64,000 nucleotides of DNA from Candidatus Wallbacteria bacterium (GCA_028687545.1 JAQTZZ010000007.1:62001-126000), one strand, 5' to 3'. Positions 1-9,317 are shown, numbered from the stretch's first letter. The notes: generated from the sequence alone by a model not told the origin. Numbers and translations are program-made.

Positions 1-1737
1 TGCACAGCGGAAATCACGGTTAATTATCTGACAGGCAGTATCTCCCGCAGTACGATTATTCCTCTTTTTATCAGGCACTCCCCTCAAAAACTCTCCCTGG
101 TTACTCCCAAAACGGTCTTTCCAAATCAATCCATTAGCCTGCCTGCTAACGGCGAAGTCCGCTACGACAGCGGACTCACTGCCGAAGTACCCGTCACCTG
201 GATCCTCAAATCCGAGGGCACACTGACCGGCAATCTGTTCAAAGCGCCGGCCAGACCCGGCAGCGCCAGACTTTCCGCCACCTATTCAGAAAACACCCCT
301 GTCAGCAAAGATTGTACGATTACTGTTTCTTCCCAGCCATTTCATTATCTGAAAGTACTGCTCAACCCGAAAGAAGCGGCAGAAGGCAGGTGGAGCCTGG
401 ACAAGGGCCTGACCTGGAAAGAAAGCGGGGAATCGGTAGAGGTTGCAGTTGGCGCAAACTATGAAATCCGCTGCCTGCCGATTACAGGATTCATCGAACC
501 AGGCAGAATCAGAAAAGTCATGAAACGCTCCGATACGACTGAAATAGTCTCATACACTCGTATCAAACACCTTCTGACGATCAACATCGCACCCCCGAAG
601 GCAGGAAAAACAGGCCGCTGGAGCTTGAACGAAGGAACAACCTGGCGCTTGAGCGGTACTTCCGCTGAAGTCTATGAAGGAGCGAGCTTTGAGGTCATTT
701 TCAAGCCGGTCCCGGGATTTACTACGCCTCCCGATTTTTCGGGCATCATGAGTGGGACAGACGAAGCAAGATCAGCTGACTATAGTGGAATTTCCCATAT
801 CCTGACCGTGGCCATTGCTCCGGAAGACGCCAGCTGCCTGGGCGCCTGCTGGACACCGGATGGAGGTGCCAATTTCAAAGCGAGCGGAGAAACCATGGAG
901 ATACAGGAAGGGACCAGCTACGAAATCCAATTCAAAGCTGTTCCTGGTTACTCTACTCCAATGAACATTCTGGGGATCATGTGCAATTCCGATACCTGCG
1001 AATCAGTCACCTATTCCTCAATTTACAGAATCCTGACAGTGAGCATGCTGCCTGATGATGCCGTTTCATCTGACGCTCAGTGGAGCGTAGACGGATCAAC
1101 CTGGCACAGCAGTGGCGCTACAGTAGAAATAGCCAAAGCTTCAAGCTGCGAAGTGACTTTCAAACCTGTAGCTGGTTTCATCACCCCCAGGGTGGTTGAA
1201 GTCCCTGCTTCCCCTGCTGATGTGTCCATAACAGCAGACTACAGTGGAGCATTCCACTCGCTGACTGTCAGTATCACACCTGAAGCAGCGGTCACAAGTG
1301 GTGCCTGCTGGAGCTGCGATGGCGGCGAGGGCTGGAATGACAGCGGGGCTTCCATCGAAGTTCAGGAAGGAGCTACTTTGGAAATCAGCTTCTATCCGGT
1401 CCCGGATTTTTTAGCCCCTGCGGACATCACTCTTGAGATGGGCAGTACTGACTGCACCGAATCCATTGTCTACCTTCAGCTTACCCACATACTTACAGTG
1501 ACCATCTCCCCGGCAGAAGCCGTGGCTGTCGGCTGCGGCTGGAGGCTTTCCGGCGAGAACTGGTGGAGGAAAAGCGGGGAAACAGTGGAAATTGCCGAAT
1601 CAGCTCCCTACACTATCGAATGCATGACCGTGGCAGGCTGGAATACTCCTACACCAATAGCCGGAGTGATGCCTGAATCAGATACCAGCGGAACCGTGAT
1701 TTATACACCAGCACTGGCAGCACCAATGGGCAGGTAG
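1..1737 (+). CDS. secreted repeat protein, 3' end (5' truncated)
   Basis: The reading frame is open from base 1, so the true start lies outside the window; the first internal ATG is at 520. The first ~110 residues look like a bacterial Ig-like fold. From about base 346 to 1720 there are six tandem repeats of about 76 residues. Each begins with a pattern like H-x-L-T-V-x-I-x-P, then W-S-x-D-G-G-x-x-W-x-x-S-G, then an acidic E-I-x-E-G strand, then F-K-P-V-x-G-x-x-T-P. Repeats of this type occur in large surface or secreted proteins of environmental bacteria. They are structural and I know of no assigned reaction. A single divergent copy occurs in the protein at the other end of the window. The stop lies 11 bases from the convergent VWA gene. 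Confidence 0.85.
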   Translation, partial: CTAEITVNYLTGSISRSTIIPLFIRHSPQKLSLVTPKTVFPNQSISLPANGEVRYDSGLTAEVPVTWILKSEGTLTGNLFKAPARPGSARLSATYSENTPVSKDCTITVSSQPFHYLKVLLNPKEAAEGRWSLDKGLTWKESGESVEVAVGANYEIRCLPITGFIEPGRIRKVMKRSDTTEIVSYTRIKHLLTINIAPPKAGKTGRWSLNEGTTWRLSGTSAEVYEGASFEVIFKPVPGFTTPPDFSGIMSGTDEARSADYSGISHILTVAIAPEDASCLGACWTPDGGANFKASGETMEIQEGTSYEIQFKAVPGYSTPMNILGIMCNSDTCESVTYSSIYRILTVSMLPDDAVSSDAQWSVDGSTWHSSGATVEIAKASSCEVTFKPVAGFITPRVVEVPASPADVSITADYSGAFHSLTVSITPEAAVTSGACWSCDGGEGWNDSGASIEVQEGATLEISFYPVPDFLAPADITLEMGSTDCTESIVYLQLTHILTVTISPAEAVAVGCGWRLSGENWWRKSGETVEIAESAPYTIECMTVAGWNTPTPIAGVMPESDTSGTVIYTPALAAPMGR

Positions 1738-1748
1738 TATCGCTAAAG

Positions 1749-3644
1749 CTATTTCCTCTCCCCGATAAAATCCCTGATCAGATAGGAACAATACAGAAAA
1801 ATTATCAAAAGGTACAAAGCCCAGGAATTCCCAAGAGACCATTTTTTTACCAGATAATCCTTTTCGAATTCCTTTTTGAACTTGTGACTGAAATCAAAAT
1901 ACTGCACTTCACGCCCTGAAAAGAGCCTGGCAAAATACTCCCTGTTGAATCCGATGTTCCTCAATTCATCCGATTTGTGCACGAAAACTTCCACTTCCCA
2001 GGAAGCATTGGAATCAGGAAATTCCACAGAAAAATTGTATTTCCCGCTCTTGTCAGTAGTATATTCGGTCTCATACAGGCCGTCTTTCAGGCAGAGGCCG
2101 ATCACGTCAGGCGAGTCCCCGGCAGCGGCTCCTTTGAGCAGAATCCTCTCGTCAGGCTGATCAGGCTTGATTCCAAGCGTACAAGGCTCACCTGAAATCA
2201 TCCGTTCTGGGTGGTAAAACTGAAAAGGCTGCTCTTTTTTTCCCATCAGTACCGGCAGGAATTCCTTGAAAAAGAATAAAAAATAATCGTTAGGGCTGAA
2301 ATTGAAAGGATATCTGGCGATCCTGAAAAGCTCATTCGATAATGCCATTGCAACTTTCCCGTTTTTGTCCCAGTAAATCAGCAGAGGATCGGTGCCGCAC
2401 TTTAGAATCTGCACACCATTGCCGGGATTGGAAAGCTCGAAGTATCCGGAAAGTTCAGGGAGGTATGAAAGCCAGTTAACGCCGTTTTCCAGGGCAGTCA
2501 CTGGAAAATAGTAAGAATCAAAATAACTGATCTGGGTCTTATGCGAATTACGGCTGAATGATCTGAAAAAGAACGGGAATCGCTCGTCATTTTTCCAGGA
2601 AATGGTTTCTCCATCGCAGATGAAAAATATTCCCTTGCCTTTCAGCATTTCTCCATGCAGGAATGAAACAGTATCGTCAGGGAGAGGAACTCCCAGAAAG
2701 ACAAAATACAGGCTGTAATCAGGGTCCAGCTTCTTGGCTATATTTTCAGTGTTCGGGGGTTTCCCTTCAGTCAGAAACAAGAACGTTTCCAGGTTGCCAA
2801 GCTTGCGCAGGAGGTTCAGGCAGCAGGTGAGATTGTCGCTCAGTGTGCCGATTAGAAGGACTCTGCACTCTGATTTTTCCAGATCAAACTGGCAGGACAA
2901 GCGGTTGTTGTCGAGTAGTTCTTCACCGCTAAGGTTCGGAATTTCAACCGACAACTCATACTTACCAGGTTGATCGATAGTGAATTTCCTGGAAAACAGA
3001 TTCAACCCGGGTTTCAGCGGAAACTCTTCCCTGAACAGTGTTCGCCCGGAAATAAAAACCCTTACTTCGCAGCTCGTGTCCTTGTAGTTGCAGTCACGGA
3101 TGGCCAGTTCCAGCCTGTTTTCACCGAGACGGAAATCCGGCTCAGTCTCGAATGAAACCGAAATATCCTTGATCTGACGTTCCTCAGGCTGATAGATGAA
3201 CAGCCTGTATGATCCAGGGACTGTGCTTCTGGAAGCATTATCGAACCCGTCACTGATCAGATAGATTTCATCATATCCCTGGCCGAAATGATTCAGGTTG
3301 TCCAGAATCGGACTCTGTTCGCCATCAAAAGTGATTTTTTCTGGAATCACTGTCAGCTCGTTTTTTTTCAGAAATCCGTTAAGTTCCTTCCTGAAAGATT
3401 CTCCCCAGTATGACATGGAACGGGAGTTGTCCACCAGCAGAAGGCGCTTGATTTCTTTCTCCCTTGGACTTTTGAATTCAAGTTGCGGGCCAAAAATCAG
3501 GAACGAAAGGAGCAGAAAGACTGCCCCGTATTCCCAGCTGAGTTTTTTCCTCTGCAGCAGGGTAAAGAGTGCCGCTGCCGAGATCAGCACCAGCGTGAGC
3601 GAGAGAGCATTGAAATTTCCGAATTCCAGGTTCAAGTTCATCAC
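1749..3644 (-). CDS. membrane-anchored von Willebrand factor A domain protein
   Basis: A 631-residue protein with two predicted N-terminal membrane segments (about residues 14-32 and 38-55) and one near the C-terminus (about 605-622). Between them, a VWA domain begins at about residue 66 with an intact MIDAS signature DNSRS (D72, S74, S76). The layout resembles BatA-like and related large membrane VWA proteins, whose VWA and beta-sandwich parts face the periplasm. The exact role is unknown. The start may be GTG at 3644 or ATG at 3641. No ribosome binding site is seen, but TATAAT (3653-3658, minus) lies 8 bases upstream of the GTG. The gene stands alone, 138 bases from the deacetylase upstream. 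Confidence 0.8.
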   Translation of the reverse strand: MMNLNLEFGNFNALSLTLVLISAAALFTLLQRKKLSWEYGAVFLLLSFLIFGPQLEFKSPREKEIKRLLLVDNSRSMSYWGESFRKELNGFLKKNELTVIPEKITFDGEQSPILDNLNHFGQGYDEIYLISDGFDNASRSTVPGSYRLFIYQPEERQIKDISVSFETEPDFRLGENRLELAIRDCNYKDTSCEVRVFISGRTLFREEFPLKPGLNLFSRKFTIDQPGKYELSVEIPNLSGEELLDNNRLSCQFDLEKSECRVLLIGTLSDNLTCCLNLLRKLGNLETFLFLTEGKPPNTENIAKKLDPDYSLYFVFLGVPLPDDTVSFLHGEMLKGKGIFFICDGETISWKNDERFPFFFRSFSRNSHKTQISYFDSYYFPVTALENGVNWLSYLPELSGYFELSNPGNGVQILKCGTDPLLIYWDKNGKVAMALSNELFRIARYPFNFSPNDYFLFFFKEFLPVLMGKKEQPFQFYHPERMISGEPCTLGIKPDQPDERILLKGAAAGDSPDVIGLCLKDGLYETEYTTDKSGKYNFSVEFPDSNASWEVEVFVHKSDELRNIGFNREYFARLFSGREVQYFDFSHKFKKEFEKDYLVKKWSLGNSWALYLLIIFLYCSYLIRDFIGERK

Positions 3645-3651
3645 CCCGGGT

Positions 3652-3674
3652 GATTATATCACAGTACTATAATC
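3652..3674. repeat. short inverted repeat over the VWA gene promoter
   Basis: GATTATA (3652-3658) and TATAATC (3668-3674) form a perfect 7-base inverted repeat around a 9-base gap. The left arm overlaps the TATAAT box reading toward the VWA gene. It could be an operator, or simply an AT-rich coincidence. Confidence 0.3.
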
Positions 3675-3782
3675 AAGTGGATCGTAAGCAGTATCTTTTG
3701 CATTAATCTCCAACATAAAAACCTACCAACATACTAACTTACCAACTTCTTGCAGTGATCGAGCGATTATGTAGAACACAGT

Positions 3783-5252
3783 TTAAAGTCTGCTGGCAAG
3801 CTGAGAGGATTCCAGCAGGCGGATTATTCCGGCTCCTGTCTGTGAGATTATACCCGAACCTGCCACTTTTTTCAGGAACTGCTGGTAGACATCCCGATAG
3901 TCCTGCCAGCGGAAATCGAACAGACTCGAATTGTGCCAGAGCAGACTGAAAACTCCTCTGTATCTGGTACAGACCAGAAACAGTCTATCCATCTGCAGCT
4001 TCGCCTGCTCAGGGTCAAGTGCAAGGTAGTCTTTGAGAGTACCATCCATCACAGTCAGAGGAATTTCCCAGAGAGGCAGCTCACAATTTCTGTCAACATC
4101 GTACAGTTTGTATGGATAACATACTGAAGAAGCGAATCCGGGAACCTGTGCACAGCCAACCGAGGCATCATAGGAGAAACCTGCTTGAGTCAGATGTCTG
4201 GGAGTTTCCGGGATAATAAAACGGAGATAATGGCTGCGTCCTCCGATCACAGAAGCTTTGCAGGTTGATTCCAGCAAGGCTTTTTCAGCCCGCAGTTTTT
4301 TACTCGAATGGATACTCTGCTCTGAAAAATGCAGTCCCACTTCCCTGCCGTTCCGCTCAAGATAATGGGCAAGTCGGGCTAGACTGTCCGGGCCATAGCA
4401 AACATTAGAGGAGAACGGCCTGTCGATTCCGAAAAAGTAAAAGCTCGATTCCAGGTGCAGCTCACGCTCGATTTCCAAAAGCTGACTGAAGCAGTAAAAT
4501 GGATCCCCGATTTTCCCTGACTTGACCCTGTAAAATTCAGTGAACAACCTGATCAAATCTGAAAATCTCAATGAAAAAATGTCCGCTCCGATCCGCCTCA
4601 ACAGATATTTCCAGCAGTATTTCCTGATCACGTCCACATCGTGCGATAAAAAAAATACCGGTTTATCTCCAAGCGGATAAGGAAAACTGAAAGACGGGTC
4701 TATTTTGCTGAGATAGTAGCGTAGAACTTCCAGGTATTCATTGACCAGCGGACGCCGGAGAGAACAGGTGCGGAAAGCAAAAGATCGCCGGTAATCATAT
4801 CTTCCGGATTCGTCAGATACAGGGTCAATTCTCTGTTCATAACCGGAGAGGAAAAAAAAGATCGAGGCCACAAAATCCAGGTTTGTGGAAAGCTGCTTCC
4901 CGTTAAAACGAAGATAGGGTGGTTCAGTGCCGCCAATGTATGGAACTATCAGCTCGTTTTCGCAGGTAATGAGTATGATTTCATTCGATTCCCATAAACA
5001 AGGCAGCTCAGGGGCACCCTTTTTCCCGAATATTCCATTGTCCCAGAAATTGGAAGCGTTGATTGTAATCTGAAAACCTTCCACACTTTTGTCAGACCCG
5101 TAATAAAAATTCAATCCGTCCGGATCAGGATTCAAGGCAAAGTTCGGTTTCAGTCCAAGCCAGTTTGAAATATGAGTAAGCGCATAGCGGATGCCAGGTG
5201 TTTCCTGAAGCTTATCTTCGATCACAATGTTGAGCAGAGGTCTTTCAGACAT
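3783..5252 (-). CDS. polysaccharide deacetylase family protein (NodB-like)
   Basis: A 489-residue protein. An N-terminal domain of about 190 residues precedes a NodB-type deacetylase domain. Visible catalytic elements are the SHDVD motif (H204, D205, D207), a GLHFSE histidine (H308), GGRSHYLRF (R339, H341) and LLWHNS (H440). These correspond to the metal-binding Asp/His set and the later conserved motifs of carbohydrate esterase family 4. The family removes N- or O-acetyl groups from polysaccharides. This long form, with an extra N-terminal domain, is typical of surface-polysaccharide loci. No signal peptide is seen, so it probably acts in the cytoplasm. Its start overlaps the end of the ATPase gene by 8 bases, implying translational coupling. 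Confidence 0.85.
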   Translation of the reverse strand: MSERPLLNIVIEDKLQETPGIRYALTHISNWLGLKPNFALNPDPDGLNFYYGSDKSVEGFQITINASNFWDNGIFGKKGAPELPCLWESNEIILITCENELIVPYIGGTEPPYLRFNGKQLSTNLDFVASIFFFLSGYEQRIDPVSDESGRYDYRRSFAFRTCSLRRPLVNEYLEVLRYYLSKIDPSFSFPYPLGDKPVFFLSHDVDVIRKYCWKYLLRRIGADIFSLRFSDLIRLFTEFYRVKSGKIGDPFYCFSQLLEIERELHLESSFYFFGIDRPFSSNVCYGPDSLARLAHYLERNGREVGLHFSEQSIHSSKKLRAEKALLESTCKASVIGGRSHYLRFIIPETPRHLTQAGFSYDASVGCAQVPGFASSVCYPYKLYDVDRNCELPLWEIPLTVMDGTLKDYLALDPEQAKLQMDRLFLVCTRYRGVFSLLWHNSSLFDFRWQDYRDVYQQFLKKVAGSGIISQTGAGIIRLLESSQLASRL

Positions 5253-6333
5253 CTACCTTGTCGTCCTTCTGCAACTGCTTCTCCAGCAGCTGCCGGTCCT
5301 TGCGATGAGCTTTTTCCTTGTGATACACGATATTCCCAATCATCTGGCTGTAATTCTCGTTTTCCTGGTCAACGCATTCGCGGTATAGGGAAAGCGAAGC
5401 GAAATAACGGTAGAACAGCCTCCCCATGAAAAAACTCATCTTATTCTTGATGATGTTAAGTTCTGAAATCGGAACCATGATATCACGCCCGGACCAGTCC
5501 CATTCCAGAAAGGGAGTCTCGAAATTCACCATGTAATCGCAGTAAAGTGACATCACCACATAAGGTATGGAAAGAATTTCGGGAATTTCCAGCAGGTCTC
5601 TTCGTTCAGGGCGGCGGAGTTCGGCGTTGCTGGAAAGGCCGTATGTGATCAGGATTCCACAGCCGTATCTGCCGGACAGCTTTTTCAGTTCCAGCATCAC
5701 ACGTCTGTAAGTGTCGAGAAACCTCTCCTCTTCTTTTTCCGGTTTGATTTTGAAGAGCGGATCTATGATCACGAAGAGCTTTTCCACTCCGGCCTTGCGC
5801 TCTGCAATCAGAACATCCTCCAGCTCCCTGGTGGAGAATTCCTCCTCGTCGATCACAGTGATGCGTTCCTTCAATGAACTGACTTTGGAGATAGCCTTTA
5901 TCCTCAACTCGTCCAGTTCCTCATCCACCGGAAATGGATGCAGCACATAGTCCACTGGTAGTTCTCCCGCCTGAGCCACGAATTTGGCAGTGATGTCGAT
6001 AGCCTTCTGATCGAGCGAAAGATAGATGATGCGAAGGTCTTCAGACTCGTTTTTCATGCACATCTGCCAGCAGAGCTGGGTGACAAAGGTTGTCTTGCCC
6101 ATGGAAGATCCGCCTGCCAGCAGGTATAGTTCATCCTGGAATCCGTCTGTGGCATTGTTTAATATAGTGAATCCAGTATCAAATCCCAGAAATTTCCGTT
6201 TTTTCAGCAGGAGCTTCTCTCCCCTGTCCTTCATTTTCAACACCTGTTCGCGCAGATCTTTGTCACTGTATGATTTTTTTTTCAAGTCACTCTCCAGATT
6301 ATGTTTGCTCCATTTTATCAGTAAACAGGTCAT
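5245..6333 (-). CDS. DnaB-like RecA-fold ATPase
   Basis: 362 residues resembling the C-terminal ATPase half of replicative helicase DnaB. Walker A is GGSSMGKTT (74-82) and a Walker B-like strand is KLFVIIDP (D191). The N-terminal primase-interacting domain of DnaB is absent, so this is unlikely to be the main replicative helicase. The ATG at 6333 has no visible ribosome binding site. In frame, a TTG at 6285 sits just after GGAGAG and is the better-supported start, which would remove 16 residues. The last 8 bases overlap the polysaccharide deacetylase gene. Why a DnaB-like ATPase is coupled to a deacetylase is not explained by known pathways. Confidence 0.75.
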   Translation of the reverse strand: MTCLLIKWSKHNLESDLKKKSYSDKDLREQVLKMKDRGEKLLLKKRKFLGFDTGFTILNNATDGFQDELYLLAGGSSMGKTTFVTQLCWQMCMKNESEDLRIIYLSLDQKAIDITAKFVAQAGELPVDYVLHPFPVDEELDELRIKAISKVSSLKERITVIDEEEFSTRELEDVLIAERKAGVEKLFVIIDPLFKIKPEKEEERFLDTYRRVMLELKKLSGRYGCGILITYGLSSNAELRRPERRDLLEIPEILSIPYVVMSLYCDYMVNFETPFLEWDWSGRDIMVPISELNIIKNKMSFFMGRLFYRYFASLSLYRECVDQENENYSQMIGNIVYHKEKAHRKDRQLLEKQLQKDDKVDV

Positions 6334-6383
6334 AATTGGAATCTGCAGAATGAATTCGGAGCGGGTTTTTTATGTCTTTTTTC

Positions 6384-6412
6384 TTGACAAATGAGAGCAA
6401 AGACTTTATTAT
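6384..6412 (+). promoter_or_regulatory. sigma-70-type promoter for the 6521 gene
   Basis: TTGACA (6384-6389), a 17-base spacer and TATTAT (6407-6412) make a near-consensus promoter. It would give a leader of about 100 bases before the ATG at 6521. Confidence 0.7.
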
Positions 6413-6418
6413 CCATGA

Positions 6419-6462
6419 ATGGCTAGGGTGGATTTTCTTAGAGCCAGGCCTTTTTTAGCCAT
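6419..6462 (+). promoter_or_regulatory. possible structured leader with competing stems
   Basis: ATGGCTA (6419-6425) can pair with TAGCCAT (6456-6462). Alternatively its GGCT can pair with AGCC at 6442-6445. The two pairings exclude each other, and a run of six T bases lies at 6451-6456. The element starts at the predicted transcription start. An attenuator-like role is only a suggestion. Confidence 0.25.
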
Positions 6463-6520
6463 ATACTGGCAGGAATGCATCCCGAAATAACTATTTAAAA
6501 GAAGATAATAAGGAGGATTC

Positions 6521-7129
6521 ATGAGACAAGGGCTCTCAATCAGGAGTGAAATCGAGGGCATCGTCAGTTTTTACTCCCTCAAGCTTTCACCAGCCCGCAA
6601 AGTCCTTCTTCCCAATGCCTGGATTTTCGTGTATCCGGAAGACATTGCCGCAGATGAGATATTCCAGGTGGAATTCAAGGATCCTTTCCTCAAATTCAGA
6701 CCCCTGAAATCCAGACCCGGCGCCTGGGTGCTGGTGGAAAACGGTTTCCCGATCGAAATCCAGGATGAAATAGCCGCAATCTACGTAGAAAATTCCGGAA
6801 CCGTGAAGATCACTCCCACCAAAATAGCCATCCTGGGCAAGGATGGAAAAGTAGCTGAAGAATATCATTCAGAAGGATTCGAATTGACTGTGACAAATGG
6901 CCAGAATGTCAAGGTCAAAGAAAAGATCGCTCATATTCTCTCACCAGTGGAAGGAATCATCAGGATCGAACTTGACCACGATAAGCGTGCCACTAAAATT
7001 CTGGTGCAGCCTGGAGAGGCTTATCAGCTGCCCGAAGAATTCACTGTCAAGGTAAGGGACGCTCAACCTGTAAAGGAAGGCGTACTGCTGGGATTCGGCT
7101 ACATCGAAGACACCAAAGAAACGGAATAA
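6521..7129 (+). CDS. uncharacterised beta-rich protein, barrel-sandwich-like
   Basis: 202 residues with no signal peptide or membrane segment, and I do not recognise a named family. The C-terminal part (about residues 118-195) has the rhythm of barrel-sandwich or RNA-polymerase-insert-like domains, with phrases such as GQNVKVKEKIAHI and SPVEGIIRIELD. These recall lipoyl/biotinyl-type hairpins but lack the modified lysine motif. The start is well supported by AAGGAGGA six bases upstream. It has its own promoter (6384-6412) and a leader of about 100 bases. It ends base-to-base against the convergent rdgB gene with no terminator between them. Confidence 0.7.
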   Translation: MRQGLSIRSEIEGIVSFYSLKLSPARKVLLPNAWIFVYPEDIAADEIFQVEFKDPFLKFRPLKSRPGAWVLVENGFPIEIQDEIAAIYVENSGTVKITPTKIAILGKDGKVAEEYHSEGFELTVTNGQNVKVKEKIAHILSPVEGIIRIELDHDKRATKILVQPGEAYQLPEEFTVKVRDAQPVKEGVLLGFGYIEDTKETE

Positions 7130-7708
7130 TCAAATCCTGCTCGCGAGATCCATGAAAGCCAGATATCTGTGCGAGATAGAATTCTTTTCTGCATCAGTCA
7201 GTTCCGCAAGAGTCTTTTGATATCCATCAGGCAGAAAGACAGGATCATAACCGAATCCGTTAGATCCGGCCTGTTTTGAGCTGATCCTGCCTGGCAGCCT
7301 GCCTCGTCCCAGGATTTCGCGGCCATCAGGATCGCAAAGCAGAGAAACTGTTTCGAAATAAGCGCCGCGCTCGATGATCCCGGAAAGCTTTAACAGCAAC
7401 AAATGGACATTTTCCTGATAGGTGGCATTCAATCCGGCGAATCGCGAACTGTATACCCCGGGTTCTCCGCCCAGCGAAGACACAAACAGGCCTGTGTCAT
7501 CCGAGATCACAGGTAACCTGATCCGTTTAACCCAGAACAAAGCTTTTTCCCTGGCGTTTTCCTCCAGAGTCTGCCCGGTTTCCGGAGCTTCCAGATCTGA
7601 AAATTCAGGGTAATCCCAGCAAGTCTGGAATTCATATTTCTTTTTTTGAAAAATGGCTGCAATTTCAGCTATTTTATGCCTGTTTTTGGTAGCAAGGAAG
7701 ATTGTCAT
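7130..7708 (-). CDS. rdgB: XTP/dITP diphosphatase (Ham1/RdgB family)
   Basis: 192 residues, the usual family length. The N-terminus [14 protein letters not shown] matches the substrate-binding T/SxNxxK signature. SDDTGLFV carries the catalytic acidic residues, and the C-terminal SHRYLAF matches the S-H-R family motif. The family hydrolyses non-canonical purine triphosphates (XTP, dITP, ITP) to monophosphates, keeping them out of DNA and RNA. It overlaps rph by 4 bases as the last gene of murI-rph-rdgB. The rph-rdgB pairing is common in bacteria and supports the call. Confidence 0.95.
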   Translation of the reverse strand: MTIFLATKNRHKIAEIAAIFQKKKYEFQTCWDYPEFSDLEAPETGQTLEENAREKALFWVKRIRLPVISDDTGLFVSSLGGEPGVYSSRFAGLNATYQENVHLLLLKLSGIIERGAYFETVSLLCDPDGREILGRGRLPGRISSKQAGSNGFGYDPVFLPDGYQKTLAELTDAEKNSISHRYLAFMDLASRI

Positions 7709-8409
7709 GCCAGGACTTTCTTCTGGAGACTGATGATTTTTTTAATGCCTCTGCGGGCCAGGACCAGCAGGCTTTTTAACTCGGCTTCCGAAAATGGATT
7801 ATGTTCGGCAGTTCCCTGCAGCTCAACGAATCTGCCTGATTCGGTCAGCACCACATTCATGTCCACTTCAGCCTTTGAGTCAAGGTCATAATCCAGGTCG
7901 AGGTGCAGTTCACCTCCTACAATCCCTACAGAAACCGCAGCGAGATACTCTCTCACAGGATTTTGCTTGAGCTTTCCAGACTCGAGAAGTTTAGCGACAG
8001 CATCGCTGAGTGCTACAAACCCTCCGCAGATCGCGGCGGTCCTGGTACCCCCATCAGCCTGGATCACGTCGCAGTCGATGATGATGGTGCGTTCACCGAG
8101 CTTTTTCATGTCAATCACGGCCCTGAGAGACCTTCCGATCAAGCGTTGAATCTCCACGCATCTGCCGTCCTGTTTGCCTGTGGAAGTGGTACGCTGGCTC
8201 CTGATCTGGCCTGAGCGCGGCAGCATGGCATATTCGGCAGTGACCCAGCCTCTGCCAGAGTCTTTCATGAAAGGAGGAACTTTATCTTCCACGGATGCAG
8301 TGCAGAGCACTTTAGTGTTTCCGAATTCCACAAGTACCGATCCCTCTGCATAACACGTATAATTCCTGGTGAATCTGATGTTTCTCAACTTGCGGATGCG
8401 CTCAGACAT
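7705..8409 (-). CDS. rph: ribonuclease PH
   Basis: 234 residues, full length for RNase PH. Family signatures include [19 protein letters not shown] near the start, [13 protein letters not shown], the R-rich [18 protein letters not shown], and [16 protein letters not shown]. The enzyme uses phosphate to trim nucleotides from the 3' ends of tRNA precursors and other RNAs and works as a hexamer in the cytoplasm. A purine-rich GAGG lies upstream of the ATG. It lies 7 bases after murI and overlaps rdgB by 4, so the three are probably one transcript. Confidence 0.96.
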   Translation of the reverse strand: MSERIRKLRNIRFTRNYTCYAEGSVLVEFGNTKVLCTASVEDKVPPFMKDSGRGWVTAEYAMLPRSGQIRSQRTTSTGKQDGRCVEIQRLIGRSLRAVIDMKKLGERTIIIDCDVIQADGGTRTAAICGGFVALSDAVAKLLESGKLKQNPVREYLAAVSVGIVGGELHLDLDYDLDSKAEVDMNVVLTESGRFVELQGTAEHNPFSEAELKSLLVLARRGIKKIISLQKKVLA

Positions 8410-8416
8410 TTTTACC

Positions 8417-9238
8417 TCAAATAATTGAATTTCTGATGATATTGATCTTGGGAATCGAAAAGCCCAGGAATTTTCGGGATATTTTCTGGAAATTGGCCTG
8501 CTTGTCTGTCAGGTAAAATTCATCTGAACTGGAAAGTATCCTGCTGCGCGCACCACCCAGCACTTCCGCCACTTTCATCGCCACCGCCCTCCCTGAATTG
8601 ATGACCCTGGTGGAATTCCCGAAATAATCCCCGATTTCATGTTCGATCAGAGGATAATGGGTGCAGCCCAGGATCAGTGAATCCGGTTTTCTTCGCCTGA
8701 GTGCTGCCAGATAATGGTCAAGTGTCGCTGGCAGCAGCACGGTTTCTTCAAGCCCTTCCTCAATCAGGGGAACAAACAGAGGGCAAGGCTGCCCGTATAT
8801 TCTGGCTGCCGGCAGTTTCTGAGATAGAAGAGTCTGGTAAGCCCTGCTTTTAATGGCGCGGGTGGTTCCTATCACTGCCACGCGAGACTGTCCGGGTAGT
8901 CCGGCCACCAGTTCAACTCCCGCCTGTACGACACCCACCACCGGAAAACGGAAGGCTTCCTGCAGATCGTCCAGGGCGATGGCCGAGACGGTGTTGCAGG
9001 CCACCACCAGGAGTTTAATTCCTTTCCTGGCCAGAAAATAGGAAATTTCGAAGGCATAGCGCTTGATCGTGTCAGCAGACTTGTTGCCGTAAGGTACCCT
9101 GGCGGTATCGCCAAAATAGATGAATTTTTCACCGGGAAGTATCTTTTTCAACTCACGGTAAACAGTCAAGCCGCCCAGTCCTGAGTCGAAAACTCCGATC
9201 GGATGGTTTTCACAGTTGATTGTTTTTGCCATGATCAC
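8417..9238 (-). CDS. murI: glutamate racemase
   Basis: 273 residues. The signature [13 protein letters not shown], the first catalytic cysteine in VVACNTVSA and the second in LGCTHYPL are all present. The enzyme interconverts L- and D-glutamate to supply D-Glu for peptidoglycan. There are two candidate starts, GTG at 9238 and ATG at 9232. No ribosome binding site is visible. The promoter TTGCCA-17-TAAAAT ends 7 bases before the ATG, so I favour the ATG on a leaderless message. It is the first gene of the murI-rph-rdgB unit. Confidence 0.96.
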   Translation of the reverse strand: MIMAKTINCENHPIGVFDSGLGGLTVYRELKKILPGEKFIYFGDTARVPYGNKSADTIKRYAFEISYFLARKGIKLLVVACNTVSAIALDDLQEAFRFPVVGVVQAGVELVAGLPGQSRVAVIGTTRAIKSRAYQTLLSQKLPAARIYGQPCPLFVPLIEEGLEETVLLPATLDHYLAALRRRKPDSLILGCTHYPLIEHEIGDYFGNSTRVINSGRAVAMKVAEVLGGARSRILSSSDEFYLTDKQANFQKISRKFLGFSIPKINIIRNSII

Positions 9239-9239
9239 A

Positions 9240-9268
9240 ATTTTAAGTCATACCTTCGAATTTGGCAA
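9240..9268 (-). promoter_or_regulatory. murI promoter, leaderless geometry
   Basis: On the minus strand, TTGCCA (9263-9268), a 17-base spacer and TAAAAT (9240-9245). Seven bases separate the -10 box from the ATG at 9232-9230, so transcription should begin at or next to the start codon. Confidence 0.65.
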
Positions 9269-9277
9269 GGGCAAGCA

Positions 9278-9317
9278 GGGTAAGTAGGGGTGCAGCATGC
9301 TGCACCCCTACTTGCCC
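9278..9317. repeat. REP-like palindrome with GTAGGG foot
   Basis: Bases 9282-9313 are a perfect 32-base palindrome with arm AAGTAGGGGTGCAGCA. One mismatch followed by GGG/CCC extends it to 9278-9317. The stop codon of the downstream glycosyltransferase lies inside it. The foot GTAGGG/CCCTAC is the same as in the palindrome inside the REP-type transposase gene at 24247-24276. No T-run follows, so it is not a standard terminator. Confidence 0.75.

Noticed and set aside
9278-9317. Intrinsic terminator for the GT9 gene
   Set aside because: The hairpin is strong but no T-run follows on either strand, and it overlaps the stop codon; REP-like palindrome is the better reading.
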